Positions 34,865-47,720 of a stretch of DNA of 64,000 nucleotides are shown here, one piece after another (within the stretch, counting starts at the first letter, position 1; the number at the start of each line of letters is the position of its first letter). The stretch comes from Chloroflexota bacterium. GTDB lineage: Bacteria; Chloroflexota; Anaerolineae; UBA1429. The stretch lies in assembly GCA_012841405.1 (NCBI GenBank), contig DUUT01000073.1:62001-126000 (forward strand), written 5' to 3'. The position numbers were made by a program, and so were the translations under genes. Under the pieces are notes generated by a model that had not been told where the DNA came from, ran no database searches, and saw only the letters and a list, made by a program, of their open reading frames with translations.

Positions 34865-36295
34865 CTAGCCCTCTAGCAGCGCATCGATGCGCGAGGCCAC
34901 TGCCGCGGCGCAGGCCTCGGGCGTCGTGGCGCCCCGCGCCAGCTGCTCCGTCTCTGCATGCCACACACTCAGGCACTCGGCGTGGCGCAGGTTCCAGGGC
35001 AGCCGTTCCGCCGCGGCGGTCTCGGCTACATCGGCCACACGGGCGCACAGGGGGCAGCGCTCGAGCACGCGGGGATCACGCCACGACGCTGCGCGGCAGC
35101 CGGGTTCGGCATAGCCCCGCAGGAACATCTGCACCCCCATCTCGCGGCTGCACATGAACCGAATCCACTGGAAGGCCTCGCTGGGGTGCGGTGACCGCGC
35201 GCTGATGCCATAGGCCACGCCCTCCGCCACGGCTCCGGGAGGCCCTTCCACGACGAGCGGCGGGAGCAGCGCCCCGTCGACGTCCTCGCCCCCGAGGTGC
35301 TGGAGGGACACGTACCCCATCAGGTCGGCGCGCACCATCGCCAGGCGCCCCTCCGCGAACATGCCCGCCATGCTCCCCTCCGCCTCGTGAGGGCGCGGCG
35401 CCACGCTGTCGGTGTGCATGGCGTCATACAGCCAGCGGAGGAATACCACCCCCTCGGCGCTCTGGATGGTACAGCTCCGCCCCTCGGCATCAAAGAGCTC
35501 GGCGCCAAAGGCACGCATGAGCGGGTACGCCGCCGGCAGGCGATAGCTATCGCCATAGCCATAGATGGGCGGCTTCTCGGCACAGAGGCCGCGCGTCACG
35601 GCGCCCGCCGCCTCCAGAAGGTCCTGCAGCACCCACTCTCGCGAAGGGGGCTCGACGCCAACAGCGTCCAGCAACGAGCGGCGATAGGTCAACAGGCAGT
35701 CACCGGCGTGGGTGAGGAGGGGGATGGCCATCACCTGCCCCTCGCGGGTACAGGCGCTCAGCGCCCCGCGAAACACGCCCGAGGTATCATAGTGCTCATC
35801 CGCCATGATGGCGTCCAGCGGCTGGAGCACCTCCTGAGCATGCCACTGGGAGAGGAGCGCGCCAAACGGCACCTCGACCACATCGCCCAGTTGCCCGGCG
35901 GCCCGCAGCGTCGCCACGCGCCGCGGATACGTGCTCCAGTTCGACGTGGCGCGCCACTCCACGCGGATGGCGGGGAACATCTCTTCAAAGGCCGGCGCCA
36001 TGGCGCGCCCAAAGGCGGTCCAGCCATAGTCCAGCGCGTCGACCACGAGCGCCACCGTGGGTCGCTGCGTCGGTTGCGCGGTGACGACCATCGGCACCGC
36101 GATGGTGCGCTCGACGACCTTGGGCGTGCCCTCGACGATCACCGTCTCACGGACGATCTCGGTGATGACTGTGGTGACCTCTTTTTCCACCACCCGCTCC
36201 ACCTCGACCACCCGTCGAGCGCAAGCACTCCCCACGGCCGCGAAACAGCCGAGGGAAAGTGCGCGCAGTATATGGCGACGCGTCAGGCCCTTCAT
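34865..36295 (-). CDS. Extracellular solute-binding lipoprotein, family 1
   Basis: The 476-residue protein has a twin-arginine-like signal (TRRHILRALSLGCFAAVGSA) ending in a lipobox cysteine, then a Val/Glu/Thr-rich linker (about 30-80) and a sugar-type periplasmic-binding fold with EEMFPAIRVEW, VEVPFGALLSQWHAQ and a late PSEAFQWIRFM. The region near the end contains several cysteines (CPLC). No permease or ATPase is adjacent, so it is an orphan receptor; its ligand is unknown. ATG 36295 is chosen because the signal starts there. The upstream frame to 36448 is a shadow. Confidence 0.82.
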   Translation of the reverse strand: MKGLTRRHILRALSLGCFAAVGSACARRVVEVERVVEKEVTTVITEIVRETVIVEGTPKVVERTIAVPMVVTAQPTQRPTVALVVDALDYGWTAFGRAMAPAFEEMFPAIRVEWRATSNWSTYPRRVATLRAAGQLGDVVEVPFGALLSQWHAQEVLQPLDAIMADEHYDTSGVFRGALSACTREGQVMAIPLLTHAGDCLLTYRRSLLDAVGVEPPSREWVLQDLLEAAGAVTRGLCAEKPPIYGYGDSYRLPAAYPLMRAFGAELFDAEGRSCTIQSAEGVVFLRWLYDAMHTDSVAPRPHEAEGSMAGMFAEGRLAMVRADLMGYVSLQHLGGEDVDGALLPPLVVEGPPGAVAEGVAYGISARSPHPSEAFQWIRFMCSREMGVQMFLRGYAEPGCRAASWRDPRVLERCPLCARVADVAETAAAERLPWNLRHAECLSVWHAETEQLARGATTPEACAAAVASRIDALLEG

Positions 36296-36335
36296 GGGGA
36301 TGCCATCCTCGAATCCATGGGAATACCACAGCGCC

Positions 36336-36364
36336 ATTATAGCATAGCGCTCCAGCGAGAGGAA
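36336..36364 (-). promoter_or_regulatory. Promoter of the orphan solute-binding gene
   Basis: On the minus strand, a perfect TATAAT (36341-36336) with an extended TGc; the -35 (TTCCTC, 36364-36359) is poor. It is divergent from the lon promoter 22 bases away. Confidence 0.5.
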
Positions 36365-36385
36365 TCGTTCGCCTCTGAACAGCGT

Positions 36386-36414
36386 TTGATCCCCACTTGC
36401 CCCTGTGGTATAGT
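36386..36414 (+). promoter_or_regulatory. Promoter of lon
   Basis: TTGATC (36386-36391), a 17-base spacer and TATAGT (36409-36414) preceded by TGg. No CIRCE or other heat-shock operator is visible nearby. Confidence 0.62.
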
Positions 36415-36457
36415 GCTCTAGCACAAGAAAGACCTGAGGTGGAGGCACAACAGCCGT

Positions 36458-38881
<2,424 letters not shown>

Positions 38882-38919
38882 CGGCCAGCACCCACGCCAA
38901 GGGCAGGGCTAGAAACGAG

Positions 38920-38968
38920 GGCCCGTCCTCCACATGCCGGCTGGCATGCGGAGGACGGGCCTTTCTTC
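38920..38968. terminator. Bidirectional terminator between lon and mfd
   Basis: GGCCCGTCCTCC (38920-38931) and GGAGGACGGGCC (38950-38961) form a 12-bp stem with an inner CATGCC/GGCATG stem, then TTTCTTCT. It serves the converging lon and mfd transcripts. Confidence 0.85.
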
Positions 38969-38995
38969 TGCCCCGTGTCGTCGGTCCTCGCGCGG

Positions 38996-41900
38996 CTACG
39001 CCGCCACCGCGGCGGGGACCAGATCCTTCAGCGTGCGCAGGAGGCTCAGCAGGTTCTCCTGCCACCCCTCATCGATGCGCAGCCAGATGCGCGTCCCGCG
39101 GGCTCGTACTCCCAACAGCAGCGCCGACACCCGCTCTCCGGCGGATACGGAGAGCGGCAGGGGCAGCGCCAGCGCCACCTGGTTGTCGTCGGTGCTGACG
39201 GACTGAATCCCCGCATCGCTGGCCAGGACGCGCACCCGTAGCAGGTAGAGCAGCCCTTTCACCGGCTCGGCGAGCTCGCCGAACCGATCGGCCATCTCTT
39301 GCTCGAGCTCGTCCACATCCTCCACCGTGTCCACCCGTGCCATGCGCCGGTAAAAGCGCAAGCGCAGCTGGCTATCCGGGGCGAAATCCTCCGGCAGATA
39401 AGCCGATACCGGCAGATCGATGCTCGGCCCCACACCCAGAACGCTGGACGCGGCCACGGCGTGCTGCGCCTTGCGGATGGCGGTCACGGGCTCGCCCGCC
39501 GAACGGCGCAGCTCCTCCACGGCATGCTGCAAGAGCCGCACGTAGAGGTCGAACCCGATGGCGGCAATGTGGCCGTGCTGCTCGGCGCCCAGGATCTCGC
39601 CGGCGCCGCGAATCTCCATGTCGCGCATCGCCACCCGGAACCCAGCGCCCAGGTCGCTCGCCTCCTGAATCGTCTGCAGGCGCTTCTCCGCGATCTCGCT
39701 CAGCGGCTGCTTGTAGAGCAGGTAGGCATAGGCGCGGTTCGAGCCGCGGCCCACGCGCCCACGGAGCTGGTAGAGCTGTGCCAACCCAAAGGTATCGGCG
39801 CGATCGATGATGATCGTGTTCACATTCGGGATGTCGAGCCCACTCTCGATGATGGTGGTGCACAGCAGCACATCGTGCTCACCCTGGGCAAAGCCCAGCA
39901 TCACCTGGGCCAGCTCATCCTCGGCCATCTGCCCGTGACCGATTACCACCGATGCCTCCGGCACGATGCGGCGCAGCTCTTCCGCCACGAGATAGATGTC
40001 CTGGACGCGATTGTGCACCAGGTAGACCTGTCCGCCCCGATCCATCTCGCGCAGAATCGCCTTGCGGATGAGCCCCTCGTCCCACTCGGCCACAAAGGTG
40101 CGCACCGGAAGGCGATCCTCCGGTGGCGTGTCGATGATGCTCATGTCGCGTGCGCCGCTGAGCGCCATGTAGAGCGTCCGGGGGATCGGCGTCGCCGTGA
40201 GCGTCAGCACGTCCACCTCGCGCCGCAGCTGCTTCAGCTGCTCCTTGTGGCTCACGCCAAAGCGCTGCTCCTCGTCGATGATGAGCAGCCCGAGATCGCG
40301 AAAGGTGACGTCCTTCGAGAGGAGGCGGTGGGTGCCGATGACGATATCCACCCGCCCAGCGACGAGCCCCTCGATGACGTCGTCCTGCTCGGAAGGCGAC
40401 AGGAATCGCGACAGCATCGCCACCTCGACGGGAAACGCGCGCAGGCGCCGCCGAAAGGTGTGGTAGTGCTGTTGGGCCAGCACGGTGGTGGGCACGAGCA
40501 CCGCCACCTGCCGCCCGGCCATCACCGCCTTAAAGGCCGCACGGAGCGCCACCTCGGTCTTGCCATAGCCCACGTCGCCGCAGATGAGGCGATCCATCGG
40601 CTTGGGCCGCTCCATGTCCGCCTTTACCTCGGCCAGAGCACGCAGCTGATCATCCGTCTCCTCATACGGGAAGGATGACTCGAGCTCGTGTTGCCAGGTG
40701 GTATCGGGCCCAAAGCTATAGCCCGGCGCCACCTCGCGTGCGGCGTACAGCTCGAGCAGCTCCTCGGCGATATCACGCACCGCCTTCTCGGCGCGCGCAC
40801 GGGCGACGGCCCATTCCCCCCCGCCCAAGCGGTGCATGTACGGTTCGCGGTCGTCGGCGCCCAGGTAGCGCCCTACCCGATTCGCCTGATGGATGGGCAC
40901 AAAGAGGCGATCGCCGGCCGCGTACTCGATCTCGAGGTACTCCCGCTCGAGGGAGCCGATCGTCTTGCGCACCATGCCATGGTAACGCCCGATGCCATAC
41001 TCGATGTGGACGACATAGTCGCCCTCTTTCAGGTCGGCGAACAGCGTCTCCGGGGCGACGCTGCGCCGCTGGGCCGGGCGCCGGCGCCGCGGGCGGGACC
41101 ACCCAAAGACCTCGGCATCGGTGAGCACCACGACCTGGCCAGCATTGTAGACCCACCCCTCCATCACGATGCCGTCCACCACCTGAACACTGCCCGTGGG
41201 CGGGACGTCGCCGAGGTCGGTGGTCGGCTCGCAGTAGACGTTCTTCTCGCGCAGCAGGTTGCACATGCGCTCAGCCTGCCGCGTAATGACGACGACGCGC
41301 CGCCCGTCGGAGCGCAGGTCTGCGATATCATCGAGGGCGTGCTGCACGTGCCCCCCGAACTCGGGGGCCGCCACGAAGGCGCTCTCGCCCAGCAAGGGCT
41401 CGCCCTCGTGGGCGCCGAATCCCAGCGTCACCGCACGCTTGGCGGCCAGGCGCGCTTTGAGCTCCTCCCAGGTGAGGTAGGGCACGGCCACGTTGGGCGG
41501 CAGTTGGCGGTCGCTCACCATGTCTGCCCGCATCCCCAGCGACTGGTTCTCCAAGCCCAGGGCCGCCGATTCCAGCGCCACCATGTCGTCCAGCAGCACG
41601 AGGGCGTTCCGGGGTAAAAAGTCGAGGAGCGTCGAGCCCCGCGGATAGAGGTACGGCAGGTAGAACTCGATGCCGGTGAACGGCTCTCCAGCGATCAAGC
41701 GCTCGATCTCTTCGCTCATGCGCTGGCGGGTGGCATAATCCGTCTTGTCCAGGTCCAGCGCCCGCAGCGACTCGGCGGCCGGCGCCCCCCATTCGGCCAG
41801 CGCCTCACTCGCCGGCACGAGGGTGACCTCCTTCAGGTCATCCTTCGAGCGCTGCGTGCCGGGGTCGAACGTGCGCATGCTGTCGATCTCGTCGCCAAAA

Positions 41901-42559
41901 TAGTCGATGCGCACCGGTTCCCGCCGATCGGGCGGGTAGACGTCCACGATGCTACCACGGTGGCAAAAGGTCCCCGGCTCCTCCACCACGCCCACCGGCT
42001 CGTAGCCGGCCCGCACGAGGTGCTCCATGAGCTGGTAGGGTGGCAGCACATCCCCCACCTGCAGACGGCGCGTGGCGCGTCGGAACGCCAGCGGTGAGAC
42101 GCTCTTGGTGATCAGCGCCCACACCGAGGTGGTGATCACCAGGCCCCGGCCGGCCTCCCCCTCTGCAGGCGCCGTCCCGGCCCCGCCAGCTTCCATGAGG
42201 GCGGCGAGGGCGCTCACCCGCGCATGGATGGTCGAGCGATCCCACGGCATGCGCTCATAAAAGATGGCGTCGGGCGCCTGATAGTAGAGCACCCGCTCGG
42301 CCTCAGCCGACCAGGCACGGATCTGGTCGGCAGCCTGCCGGCCGTTCTCGGGTCGCGCCGCAACGAGCACGATGGGCCCCGGCCAGATGCGCTGCAGTGC
42401 CGCGATGACGTACGGGCGAGCGGCCTCGAGCAGGCCGATGGACAGCACCGGCAGCTGCCCATTCTGCGCTGGCTCGTGCACCGCGTCTCGGAGCGCGTCG
42501 ACGAGTTGATGGTACCGCGGATCGCCCTCGAGTAAGGAGAGCAGCCCTGTCAGATTCAC
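38996..42559 (-). CDS. mfd: Transcription-repair coupling factor
   Basis: The 1187-residue protein displaces stalled RNA polymerase and recruits UvrA. It has the UvrB-like N-terminal part, the RNA polymerase-interacting region near [21 protein letters not shown], and the RecG-like translocase with Walker [23 protein letters not shown] and the TRG segment ending in [15 protein letters not shown]-terminal UvrA-binding domain follows. The GTG at 42559 has AGAGGAT seven bases upstream and overlaps the pth stop by four bases (GTGA). The frame extends further upstream inside pth but is not used. Confidence 0.96.
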   Translation of the reverse strand: MNLTGLLSLLEGDPRYHQLVDALRDAVHEPAQNGQLPVLSIGLLEAARPYVIAALQRIWPGPIVLVAARPENGRQAADQIRAWSAEAERVLYYQAPDAIFYERMPWDRSTIHARVSALAALMEAGGAGTAPAEGEAGRGLVITTSVWALITKSVSPLAFRRATRRLQVGDVLPPYQLMEHLVRAGYEPVGVVEEPGTFCHRGSIVDVYPPDRREPVRIDYFGDEIDSMRTFDPGTQRSKDDLKEVTLVPASEALAEWGAPAAESLRALDLDKTDYATRQRMSEEIERLIAGEPFTGIEFYLPYLYPRGSTLLDFLPRNALVLLDDMVALESAALGLENQSLGMRADMVSDRQLPPNVAVPYLTWEELKARLAAKRAVTLGFGAHEGEPLLGESAFVAAPEFGGHVQHALDDIADLRSDGRRVVVITRQAERMCNLLREKNVYCEPTTDLGDVPPTGSVQVVDGIVMEGWVYNAGQVVVLTDAEVFGWSRPRRRRPAQRRSVAPETLFADLKEGDYVVHIEYGIGRYHGMVRKTIGSLEREYLEIEYAAGDRLFVPIHQANRVGRYLGADDREPYMHRLGGGEWAVARARAEKAVRDIAEELLELYAAREVAPGYSFGPDTTWQHELESSFPYEETDDQLRALAEVKADMERPKPMDRLICGDVGYGKTEVALRAAFKAVMAGRQVAVLVPTTVLAQQHYHTFRRRLRAFPVEVAMLSRFLSPSEQDDVIEGLVAGRVDIVIGTHRLLSKDVTFRDLGLLIIDEEQRFGVSHKEQLKQLRREVDVLTLTATPIPRTLYMALSGARDMSIIDTPPEDRLPVRTFVAEWDEGLIRKAILREMDRGGQVYLVHNRVQDIYLVAEELRRIVPEASVVIGHGQMAEDELAQVMLGFAQGEHDVLLCTTIIESGLDIPNVNTIIIDRADTFGLAQLYQLRGRVGRGSNRAYAYLLYKQPLSEIAEKRLQTIQEASDLGAGFRVAMRDMEIRGAGEILGAEQHGHIAAIGFDLYVRLLQHAVEELRRSAGEPVTAIRKAQHAVAASSVLGVGPSIDLPVSAYLPEDFAPDSQLRLRFYRRMARVDTVEDVDELEQEMADRFGELAEPVKGLLYLLRVRVLASDAGIQSVSTDDNQVALALPLPLSVSAGERVSALLLGVRARGTRIWLRIDEGWQENLLSLLRTLKDLVPAAVAA

Positions 42560-43164
42560 CGCATATCCTCTTGCTTCTCGGCGGCGCGGGTCGCCAGGCC
42601 ATTGAACTGGTTCATCGCCTCGCGGATGCCGTGCGTCAAAAAGCACGCGATGGCGTCCGCCGCCACATCGCATGCCGCCAGCAGCAGGGGCTCCTGCTCG
42701 CGGCTGATATCGTTCAACACATAGTCGATCGGGTCACCATACTCGGGGCGGCCGATGCCGATACGCAGGCGGTTGAACGTGCGCACGCCCAAGGCGGCGA
42801 TGATCGACTCGACACCGCGGTGCCCCCCGCTGCTGCCCCCCGGGCGTAGGCGCACCCTGCCGGTGGGCAGATCCAGGTCGTCGTACACCACCATGATGCG
42901 CTCCGGCGAAATCTTGAACCAGCGGCTGAGCGGCTGCACCGCGAGGCCGCTGTCGTTCATATAGGTCTGCGGCATGGCGAGGATCACCGACTGCCCGGCG
43001 ATCTGCCCTTGCCCCCACACCGCCTTGAAGCGCTTTTTGTTCAACACGATGCCGTGTTCACGGGCCAGCCGCTCCACGCAGCGAAACCCAATGTTATGTC
43101 GATTGTTCCGGTAGCGCTCGCCCGGGTTGCCTAGGCCAACCACGAGATATGGCTGCGCTCCCAT
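42556..43164 (-). CDS. pth: Peptidyl-tRNA hydrolase
   Basis: The 202-residue enzyme releases peptides from prematurely dissociated peptidyl-tRNA. Its signature residues are present: VVGLGNPGERYRNNRHNIGF with catalytic His23, PQTYMNDSG, and VVYDDLDLP with the Asp that supports the His. AGGAG nine bases before the ATG at 43164 decides the start; the long upstream frame is a shadow. It overlaps mfd and follows the secreted-protein gene at 43310 after 145 bases, in the same direction. Confidence 0.96.
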   Translation of the reverse strand: MGAQPYLVVGLGNPGERYRNNRHNIGFRCVERLAREHGIVLNKKRFKAVWGQGQIAGQSVILAMPQTYMNDSGLAVQPLSRWFKISPERIMVVYDDLDLPTGRVRLRPGGSSGGHRGVESIIAALGVRTFNRLRIGIGRPEYGDPIDYVLNDISREQEPLLLAACDVAADAIACFLTHGIREAMNQFNGLATRAAEKQEDMR

Positions 43165-43309
43165 CGTGGAAGCTCCTCGCCCCTTCATCATTCTCCTGAT
43201 CCATGTGCCGACGACGCGGCCCCGTGGGCATCGCACGGCACGACAACAGGGGGCCAGCCCCATCGACCGGCCCCTCCGAGGTTTCATCCTATTCTCACGC
43301 CGCACACCG

Positions 43310-44002
43310 CTACAGCAGCCGGCGTATCCCGAACACAATACCCACGAGCACAAACACGACGCCCGTCGCCAGGGAGCCATAACAGAAGGCCTGGGGCCAC
43401 CCCTTGGGATCGATCGGCAACTCGTTCTGTTGGATCGGCCGGCTCAGGGTCGGCGTCGGCGACGGCTGCGACAGCGCCGCCGTGGGCGCAATGATCTGCA
43501 CAGTGGCTGTTGCCCGGGGCGTCACCTCCAGGGGTGGCTCCGTGGGGCTCGCCTCAGGCGTCGGCGTCTCCTCAGGTGTCGGCGTCTCCGTCGGCGCGGT
43601 GTTCGCGATGACAATCTGCCGGACGATAAACTCTTCGAAATTGCCGTCTTGCTTGACGGCGTGCAGGCGCAGGCTATAGACCCCGTCGGGCAGGCGCGTC
43701 GTATCCCAGACCTCGAGCTGTCCGTTCACCACGGACTGGTCGTGCATGTTGCCGATAATGGCCCACTGGGCGGGGTTCGGCCCCACGCCAAACTCGACCT
43801 TGTAGAACTGGAAATCCGGCACCAGCGCCGACCCCATGATCGGCACCATGCCCCGCACCTCGGCATTGATCTCGGGCGATGTGATCTGCACCTGCGTCTG
43901 CTGCTGCGCCGGCGCAGCCAAGGCGGGCGTCACTACTCCCAACAACGCGGAGCCCAGCAGCACGGCCACCAGTACATAACGTAGCGTTATCGGTCTACCC
44001 AT
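43310..44002 (-). CDS. Secreted membrane-anchored protein of unknown function
   Basis: The 230-residue protein begins with a signal peptide (ITLRYVLVAVLLGSALLGVV, cleaved after ALA). Residues about 30-125 form a single Ig-like domain (VQITSPEINAEVRGMVPIMG, LPDGVYSLRLHAVKQDGN). A Thr/Pro/Glu-rich linker (130-185) leads to a C-terminal membrane helix and RRLL at the end, so the domain is displayed outside. AAGGAG five bases before the ATG at 44002 supports the start. The FlgD-like Ig motif echoes the lipoprotein at 9522. Function unknown. Confidence 0.7.
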   Translation of the reverse strand: MGRPITLRYVLVAVLLGSALLGVVTPALAAPAQQQTQVQITSPEINAEVRGMVPIMGSALVPDFQFYKVEFGVGPNPAQWAIIGNMHDQSVVNGQLEVWDTTRLPDGVYSLRLHAVKQDGNFEEFIVRQIVIANTAPTETPTPEETPTPEASPTEPPLEVTPRATATVQIIAPTAALSQPSPTPTLSRPIQQNELPIDPKGWPQAFCYGSLATGVVFVLVGIVFGIRRLL

Positions 44003-44485
44003 CACTGCTCCTTGCGGGGTGACAGGGAGGCGCCGCTCAGCCCCCGTGGGGCCGACCCAATCCACTCCACTTCCCTGGCATATGGTATCAAGTCTACCAC
44101 AAACCTCGCGCATGGCAAAGCAGCGAGTCACCACGAGGTGCGTCCCGGATGGTACGGGCTCAGCCGGGTGCGCGCGTTGCGGACTGAGATGGCGATCCAT
44201 ACCGCGGATCGCATCATCGCCTCGCGTGCTTTCGGGCTGCAGCCGGTGCAGGCGCTGGGCGCCCACGCTACGCCGCGAGCTAGAGCTCGGCGCGAGCGGC
44301 TCAGGCGTACGACGCCTGAGCTTGGCCAGGCTCGCCTACGCGGGCTCCGGGAAGGTGCCCCCGCCCTGCTACGCGACAGCGGCCTGTTGCCCGAGGAATT
44401 CGTCAAACATCGTCAACCCGCGGCGGACGCGCGGCGGTGCGCCGTGCTCCGTGGATTTGGGATACACCTCTCGAGAGCCGATTGC
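44003..44485. other. Non-coding region upstream of the ECF sigma gene
   Basis: This 480-base stretch between two divergent genes holds no credible ORF. It contains a perfect 10-bp hairpin (GCTCAGGCGT at 44299-44308 with ACGCCTGAGC at 44312-44321), the second copy of the GC-rich intergenic repeat, and otherwise no recognised feature. I could not place a convincing promoter for the minus-strand gene at 44002. Confidence 0.55.
44317..44459 (+). repeat. Candidate degenerate intergenic repeat, copy B
   Basis: From GAGCTTGGCCAGGCTCGCC to the core CAACCCGCGGCGGAC (44414-44428) and a CTCCGTGGA end, in the same order as the minus-strand copy at 3208-3334. Only the ends and core are well conserved. 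Confidence 0.35.
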
Positions 44486-44513
44486 TTGACAGTCCCTCGG
44501 TTCCGCTTACACT
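44486..44513 (+). promoter_or_regulatory. Promoter of the ECF sigma gene
   Basis: TTGACA (44486-44491), a 16-base spacer and TACACT (44508-44513). This is a housekeeping-type promoter, not an obvious ECF autoregulatory one. The leader to 44637 is about 117 bases. Confidence 0.6.
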
Positions 44514-44636
44514 CAGCGTACCTCAGCACCCTCCGGGGAGGGGGTTACGGCCGCCCTCCATCCGCCAGCTACCGATCGCAACCCCGCCCATCGCATGGTG
44601 TTGTCACCAGGGGGCGCGGCGCCACGGGGAGTGGGT

Positions 44637-45194
44637 ATGACCGAGCCGGACGAGGGAAAGCGCGTCGAAGCGGCAAAGACCAGCCCCGAAGCCTTCGGCG
44701 AACTCTATGAGCAGTATGTGGATCGCATCTATAGCTATATCTATCACCGCGTCGGAAACGTGCACGACGCCGAGGACCTCACCTCGCGCACCTTTTACCG
44801 GGCGCTCTCCCACCTCTCGACGTACGAGGACAAGGGCGTGCCGTTCTCGGCGTGGCTCTACCGCATCGCCCACAACCTGGTGGCCAATTGGCACCGCGAT
44901 CGTGGGCGCAGGCCGGTGATCGCCCTCGACGAGATCGTGCTCCGCTCCCGAGCGGATCTCCACCCCGAGCGCGTCGTCGAGTCGAATGACGAGACGCGCC
45001 TCCTGCTCGAGGCGATCGAGCGGCTCGACGGGGTGCGTCGCGAGCTGTTGGTGCTCAAGCATGCGGAGGGGCTCTCCAATGCCGAGATCGGCGCCATCAT
45101 GGGGCGTAGCGAGGGCGCCATCAAGTCGCTGTACCATCGCACCCTCCTCGCCCTCCGCAAGGATCTTGCCAAACGAGGTGTAAAGGTCGAATGA
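44637..45194 (+). CDS. ECF-type RNA polymerase sigma factor
   Basis: The 185-residue protein has sigma region 2 at about 15-85 (FGELYEQYVDRIYSYIYHR, then AEDLTSRTFYRAL and WLYRIAHNLVANWHR) and region 4 at about 125-180 (RRELLVLKHAEGLSNAEIG, MGRSEGAIKSLYHRTLLAL). Regions 1 and 3 are absent, as in ECF factors. GGGGAG lies six bases before the ATG. It overlaps the next gene, a small membrane protein, by four bases; such pairing usually means sigma and its membrane-bound regulator. The signal is unknown. Confidence 0.92.
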   Translation: MTEPDEGKRVEAAKTSPEAFGELYEQYVDRIYSYIYHRVGNVHDAEDLTSRTFYRALSHLSTYEDKGVPFSAWLYRIAHNLVANWHRDRGRRPVIALDEIVLRSRADLHPERVVESNDETRLLLEAIERLDGVRRELLVLKHAEGLSNAEIGAIMGRSEGAIKSLYHRTLLALRKDLAKRGVKVE

Positions 45195-45580
45195 GCCGAG
45201 CGGATATGGCCACGCGCAAGGGGCTCCTCTCTGCGCTGCAGGGGACCCTCGAAACGATCGATACCGCCTGGTGGTGGCTCGAGGGCGCCCTGCGGGCGAT
45301 CGGCATACTGCCACGCCAGCAGGCGGCGGTCGAGCCCTTGGAGAGTATCGTTCAGGAGACGTTGCGCCGCGTCGAGCCCTCTGATGCCTTTCGTCAGTCC
45401 CTGCGTAGCGAGCTAGCTTTTGCCGCCCACCAGCGCAACGCGGGCCTCATCGTCGAGCATCCCCGCCCATTTTGCCAGGGGCTCATCGTCGGCGTCTCCT
45501 TGGGGCTCGCCGCCATCCTCGGCACCACCCTCCTCGTCATCTTTTGGCCCCGACGGCGCGTCGTGGTAGACCACGCCTGA
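45191..45580 (+). CDS. Small single-pass membrane protein, putative sigma regulator
   Basis: The 129-residue protein has a soluble N-terminal half with amphipathic helices (ESIVQETLRRVEPSDAFRQS) and one membrane helix near the C-terminus (GLIVGVSLGLAAILGTTLLV) followed by RRRVVVDHA. It lacks the HxxxCxxC zinc motif of classical ZAS anti-sigma factors. ATG 45191 overlaps the sigma stop. Anti-sigma function is inferred from that overlap and topology only. I recognise no family. Confidence 0.72.
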   Translation: MSRADMATRKGLLSALQGTLETIDTAWWWLEGALRAIGILPRQQAAVEPLESIVQETLRRVEPSDAFRQSLRSELAFAAHQRNAGLIVEHPRPFCQGLIVGVSLGLAAILGTTLLVIFWPRRRVVVDHA

Positions 45581-45601
45581 GGCCTCGCCCACCAAAACGC
45601 A

Positions 45602-45629
45602 GCGAGGCGCCCCTTGGGGGGCGCCTCGC
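45602..45629. terminator. Hairpin between the sigma operon and oppF
   Basis: GCGAGGCGCCCC (45602-45613), a TTGG loop and GGGGCGCCTCGC (45618-45629), a perfect 12-bp stem. On the minus strand it is followed after four bases by TTTT, so it best serves the opp operon. Confidence 0.7.
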
Positions 45630-45660
45630 ACGAGGATCGGTACAGCACCGCCGCGACGCG

Positions 45661-46689
45661 TTACACGCGATGGCAGGCTACCCAGTGCCCATCGCCCACA
45701 TCGCGCCATTCGGGCTCGACGGTGGCACACATATCGATGCGCCACGGGCAGCGCGTCTGGAAGCGGCAGCCACTCGGCGGGTTCGCCGGGCTGGGCACAT
45801 CGCCCTCGAGAATGATGCGCTGGCGCTTGTCCTCCACTTGCGGGTCGGGGATGGGTACCGCTGAGAGCAGCGCCTTGGTATACGGGTGCAGTGGGTTCTC
45901 GTAGAGCTCCTGGCGCCCCGTCAGCTCGACGATCTTGCCGAGGTACATCACCGCCACGCGGTCACTAATGTGGCGCACCACCGACAGGTCGTGGGCGATA
46001 AACAGGTACGTCAACCCGAACTGCTCCTGCAGGTCCTCCAGCAGATTGATGATCTGCGCCTGGATCGACACATCCAGCGCCGAGATCGGCTCGTCGCAGA
46101 CGATGAACTCGGGCTGTACCGCCAGCGCTCGGGCGATGCCGATGCGCTGACGCTGGCCGCCGGAAAACTCGTGGGGATAGCGGTTCACAAAGTAGGGATT
46201 CAGGCCCACGATGCGCAGCAGCTCTTGGACGCGCTCGCGCCGCTCCTGGCGCGTCAGGAGGTTGTGCACCTCGAGCGGTTCGCCGATGATGTTGCCCACG
46301 GTCATGCGCGGGTTGAGGGAGGCGTACGGATCCTGAAAGATCATCTGCATGTTGCGCCGCATCCGCCGCAGTGCCTCGCCGCGCAGCTCCAGCAAGCTCT
46401 CCCCCTGGAAGCGCACATCGCCGCCCGTGGGGCGGTAGAGCTGCAAGATCGCTCGCCCCGTGGTCGATTTGCCACAGCCGCTCTCCCCCACGAGGCCGAG
46501 CGTCTCGCCGCGTCGGATCGAGAACGTGAGGCCATCCACGGCCTTGATGTCGCCGATGTGCCGCTGAAAGAGCACCCCCTGGGTGATGGGGAAGTACATG
46601 CGCAGATCCGTCACCTGGACGAGATCCTGGCCGTTCTCGGCGCCCATGGCGCCGGTTGCCGTGGTGTCAAGTGCGTTCGTGGCGCCCAT
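45661..46689 (-). CDS. oppF: Peptide ABC transporter ATPase OppF
   Basis: The 342-residue ATPase has Walker [13 protein letters not shown], signature [15 protein letters not shown], Walker [13 protein letters not shown], and the Opp/Dpp-specific C-terminal cysteine-rich tail ([15 protein letters not shown]) that may bind an Fe-S cluster. It energises peptide uptake with OppD. The ATG at 46689 shares one base with the oppD stop (TGATG) and GGGGAG lies upstream; the longer frame to 46821 is rejected. It is the last gene of the opp operon, followed by the hairpin at 45602-45629. Confidence 0.94.
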   Translation of the reverse strand: MGATNALDTTATGAMGAENGQDLVQVTDLRMYFPITQGVLFQRHIGDIKAVDGLTFSIRRGETLGLVGESGCGKSTTGRAILQLYRPTGGDVRFQGESLLELRGEALRRMRRNMQMIFQDPYASLNPRMTVGNIIGEPLEVHNLLTRQERRERVQELLRIVGLNPYFVNRYPHEFSGGQRQRIGIARALAVQPEFIVCDEPISALDVSIQAQIINLLEDLQEQFGLTYLFIAHDLSVVRHISDRVAVMYLGKIVELTGRQELYENPLHPYTKALLSAVPIPDPQVEDKRQRIILEGDVPSPANPPSGCRFQTRCPWRIDMCATVEPEWRDVGDGHWVACHRV

Positions 46690-47678
46690 CAGCCTTGTCT
46701 CCCCTTCCCGTCTACCTCCACCCAACAAGCGATCTCGTGCGACGGTGCCACGGTCCGCAACGGCGGGTTCTCCTCCAGGCACCGGCCCACGCGGAATCGG
46801 CAGCGCGCATAGAACGGGCAACCCGGCGGCATCATCACGAGATCGGGGGGCAACCCTTCGATGGGCGTCAGCTTTTCGCGCCTCGTGGCATCGAGGCGCG
46901 GCAGCGAGCCCAGCAGCCCCAAGGAGTAGGGGTGGCGCGGGTTGGCATAGTACTCGCGCACCGTGGCGCGCTCGACGATATAGCCGGCGTACATCACCTG
47001 CACGCGATCCACCAGCCCAGCGACGATCCCCAGGTCGTGGGTGATCCAGATGATGGCCATCCCCAGCTCGCGCCGCAGCTCCTTGACGATATCAACGATC
47101 TGCGCCTGGATGGTGACGTCCAGCGCAGTGGTCGGCTCGTCAGCAATGAGCAGTTGGGGGTTGCACGACAGGGCCATGGCGATCATGACGCGCTGGCGCA
47201 TACCACCGGAGAACTGGTGGGGATAGCTATCCAGCCGCGAGCGCGCCTCGGGGATGTTGACCATCTCGAGGAGCTCGATGCTGCGCTCGCGCGCCTGGTC
47301 CTTGGTCATGCCCAGGTGCAACTCGAGTGCCTCGCCCAGTTGCTGGCCAATGGTCAGCACGGGGTTGAGCGACGTCATCGGGTCCTGAAAGACCATGGCG
47401 ATCTGGTTCCCGCGGACGTGACGCATCTCCTCTTCGGAGAGCTTGAGCAGGTCGCTCCCCTGAAAGAGCACCTCACCATCCGCGATGCGCCCGGGAGGCT
47501 CGGGGATCAGCCGCATCATCGAGAGCACGCTCACGCTCTTGCCGCAGCCGCTCTCCCCCACGATCCCCAGGGTCTCGCCCTCCTCAAGATCAAAGCTCAC
47601 CCCATTCACCGCATTGACGATGCCATCTTGGGTGAGGAACTGGGTACGCAGGTTCCGCACTTGGAGCAACGTCGCCAT
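46689..47678 (-). CDS. oppD: Peptide ABC transporter ATPase OppD
   Basis: The 329-residue ATPase has Walker [16 protein letters not shown], the Q-loop [11 protein letters not shown], signature [15 protein letters not shown], Walker [13 protein letters not shown] and the C-terminal [15 protein letters not shown] cysteine tail. It pairs with OppF. The gene lies between the second solute-binding protein gene and oppF with 42 and -1 base gaps, so it is in one transcript with the permeases. Confidence 0.94.
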   Translation of the reverse strand: MATLLQVRNLRTQFLTQDGIVNAVNGVSFDLEEGETLGIVGESGCGKSVSVLSMMRLIPEPPGRIADGEVLFQGSDLLKLSEEEMRHVRGNQIAMVFQDPMTSLNPVLTIGQQLGEALELHLGMTKDQARERSIELLEMVNIPEARSRLDSYPHQFSGGMRQRVMIAMALSCNPQLLIADEPTTALDVTIQAQIVDIVKELRRELGMAIIWITHDLGIVAGLVDRVQVMYAGYIVERATVREYYANPRHPYSLGLLGSLPRLDATRREKLTPIEGLPPDLVMMPPGCPFYARCRFRVGRCLEENPPLRTVAPSHEIACWVEVDGKGRQG

Positions 47679-47720
47679 CAGTGCAGCCTCCCTGCCATAG
47701 TACGTAGAATGCTCATGGTG

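Noticed and set aside
44299-44321. Intrinsic terminator
   Set aside because: A perfect hairpin but with no T-tract and no gene ending nearby.
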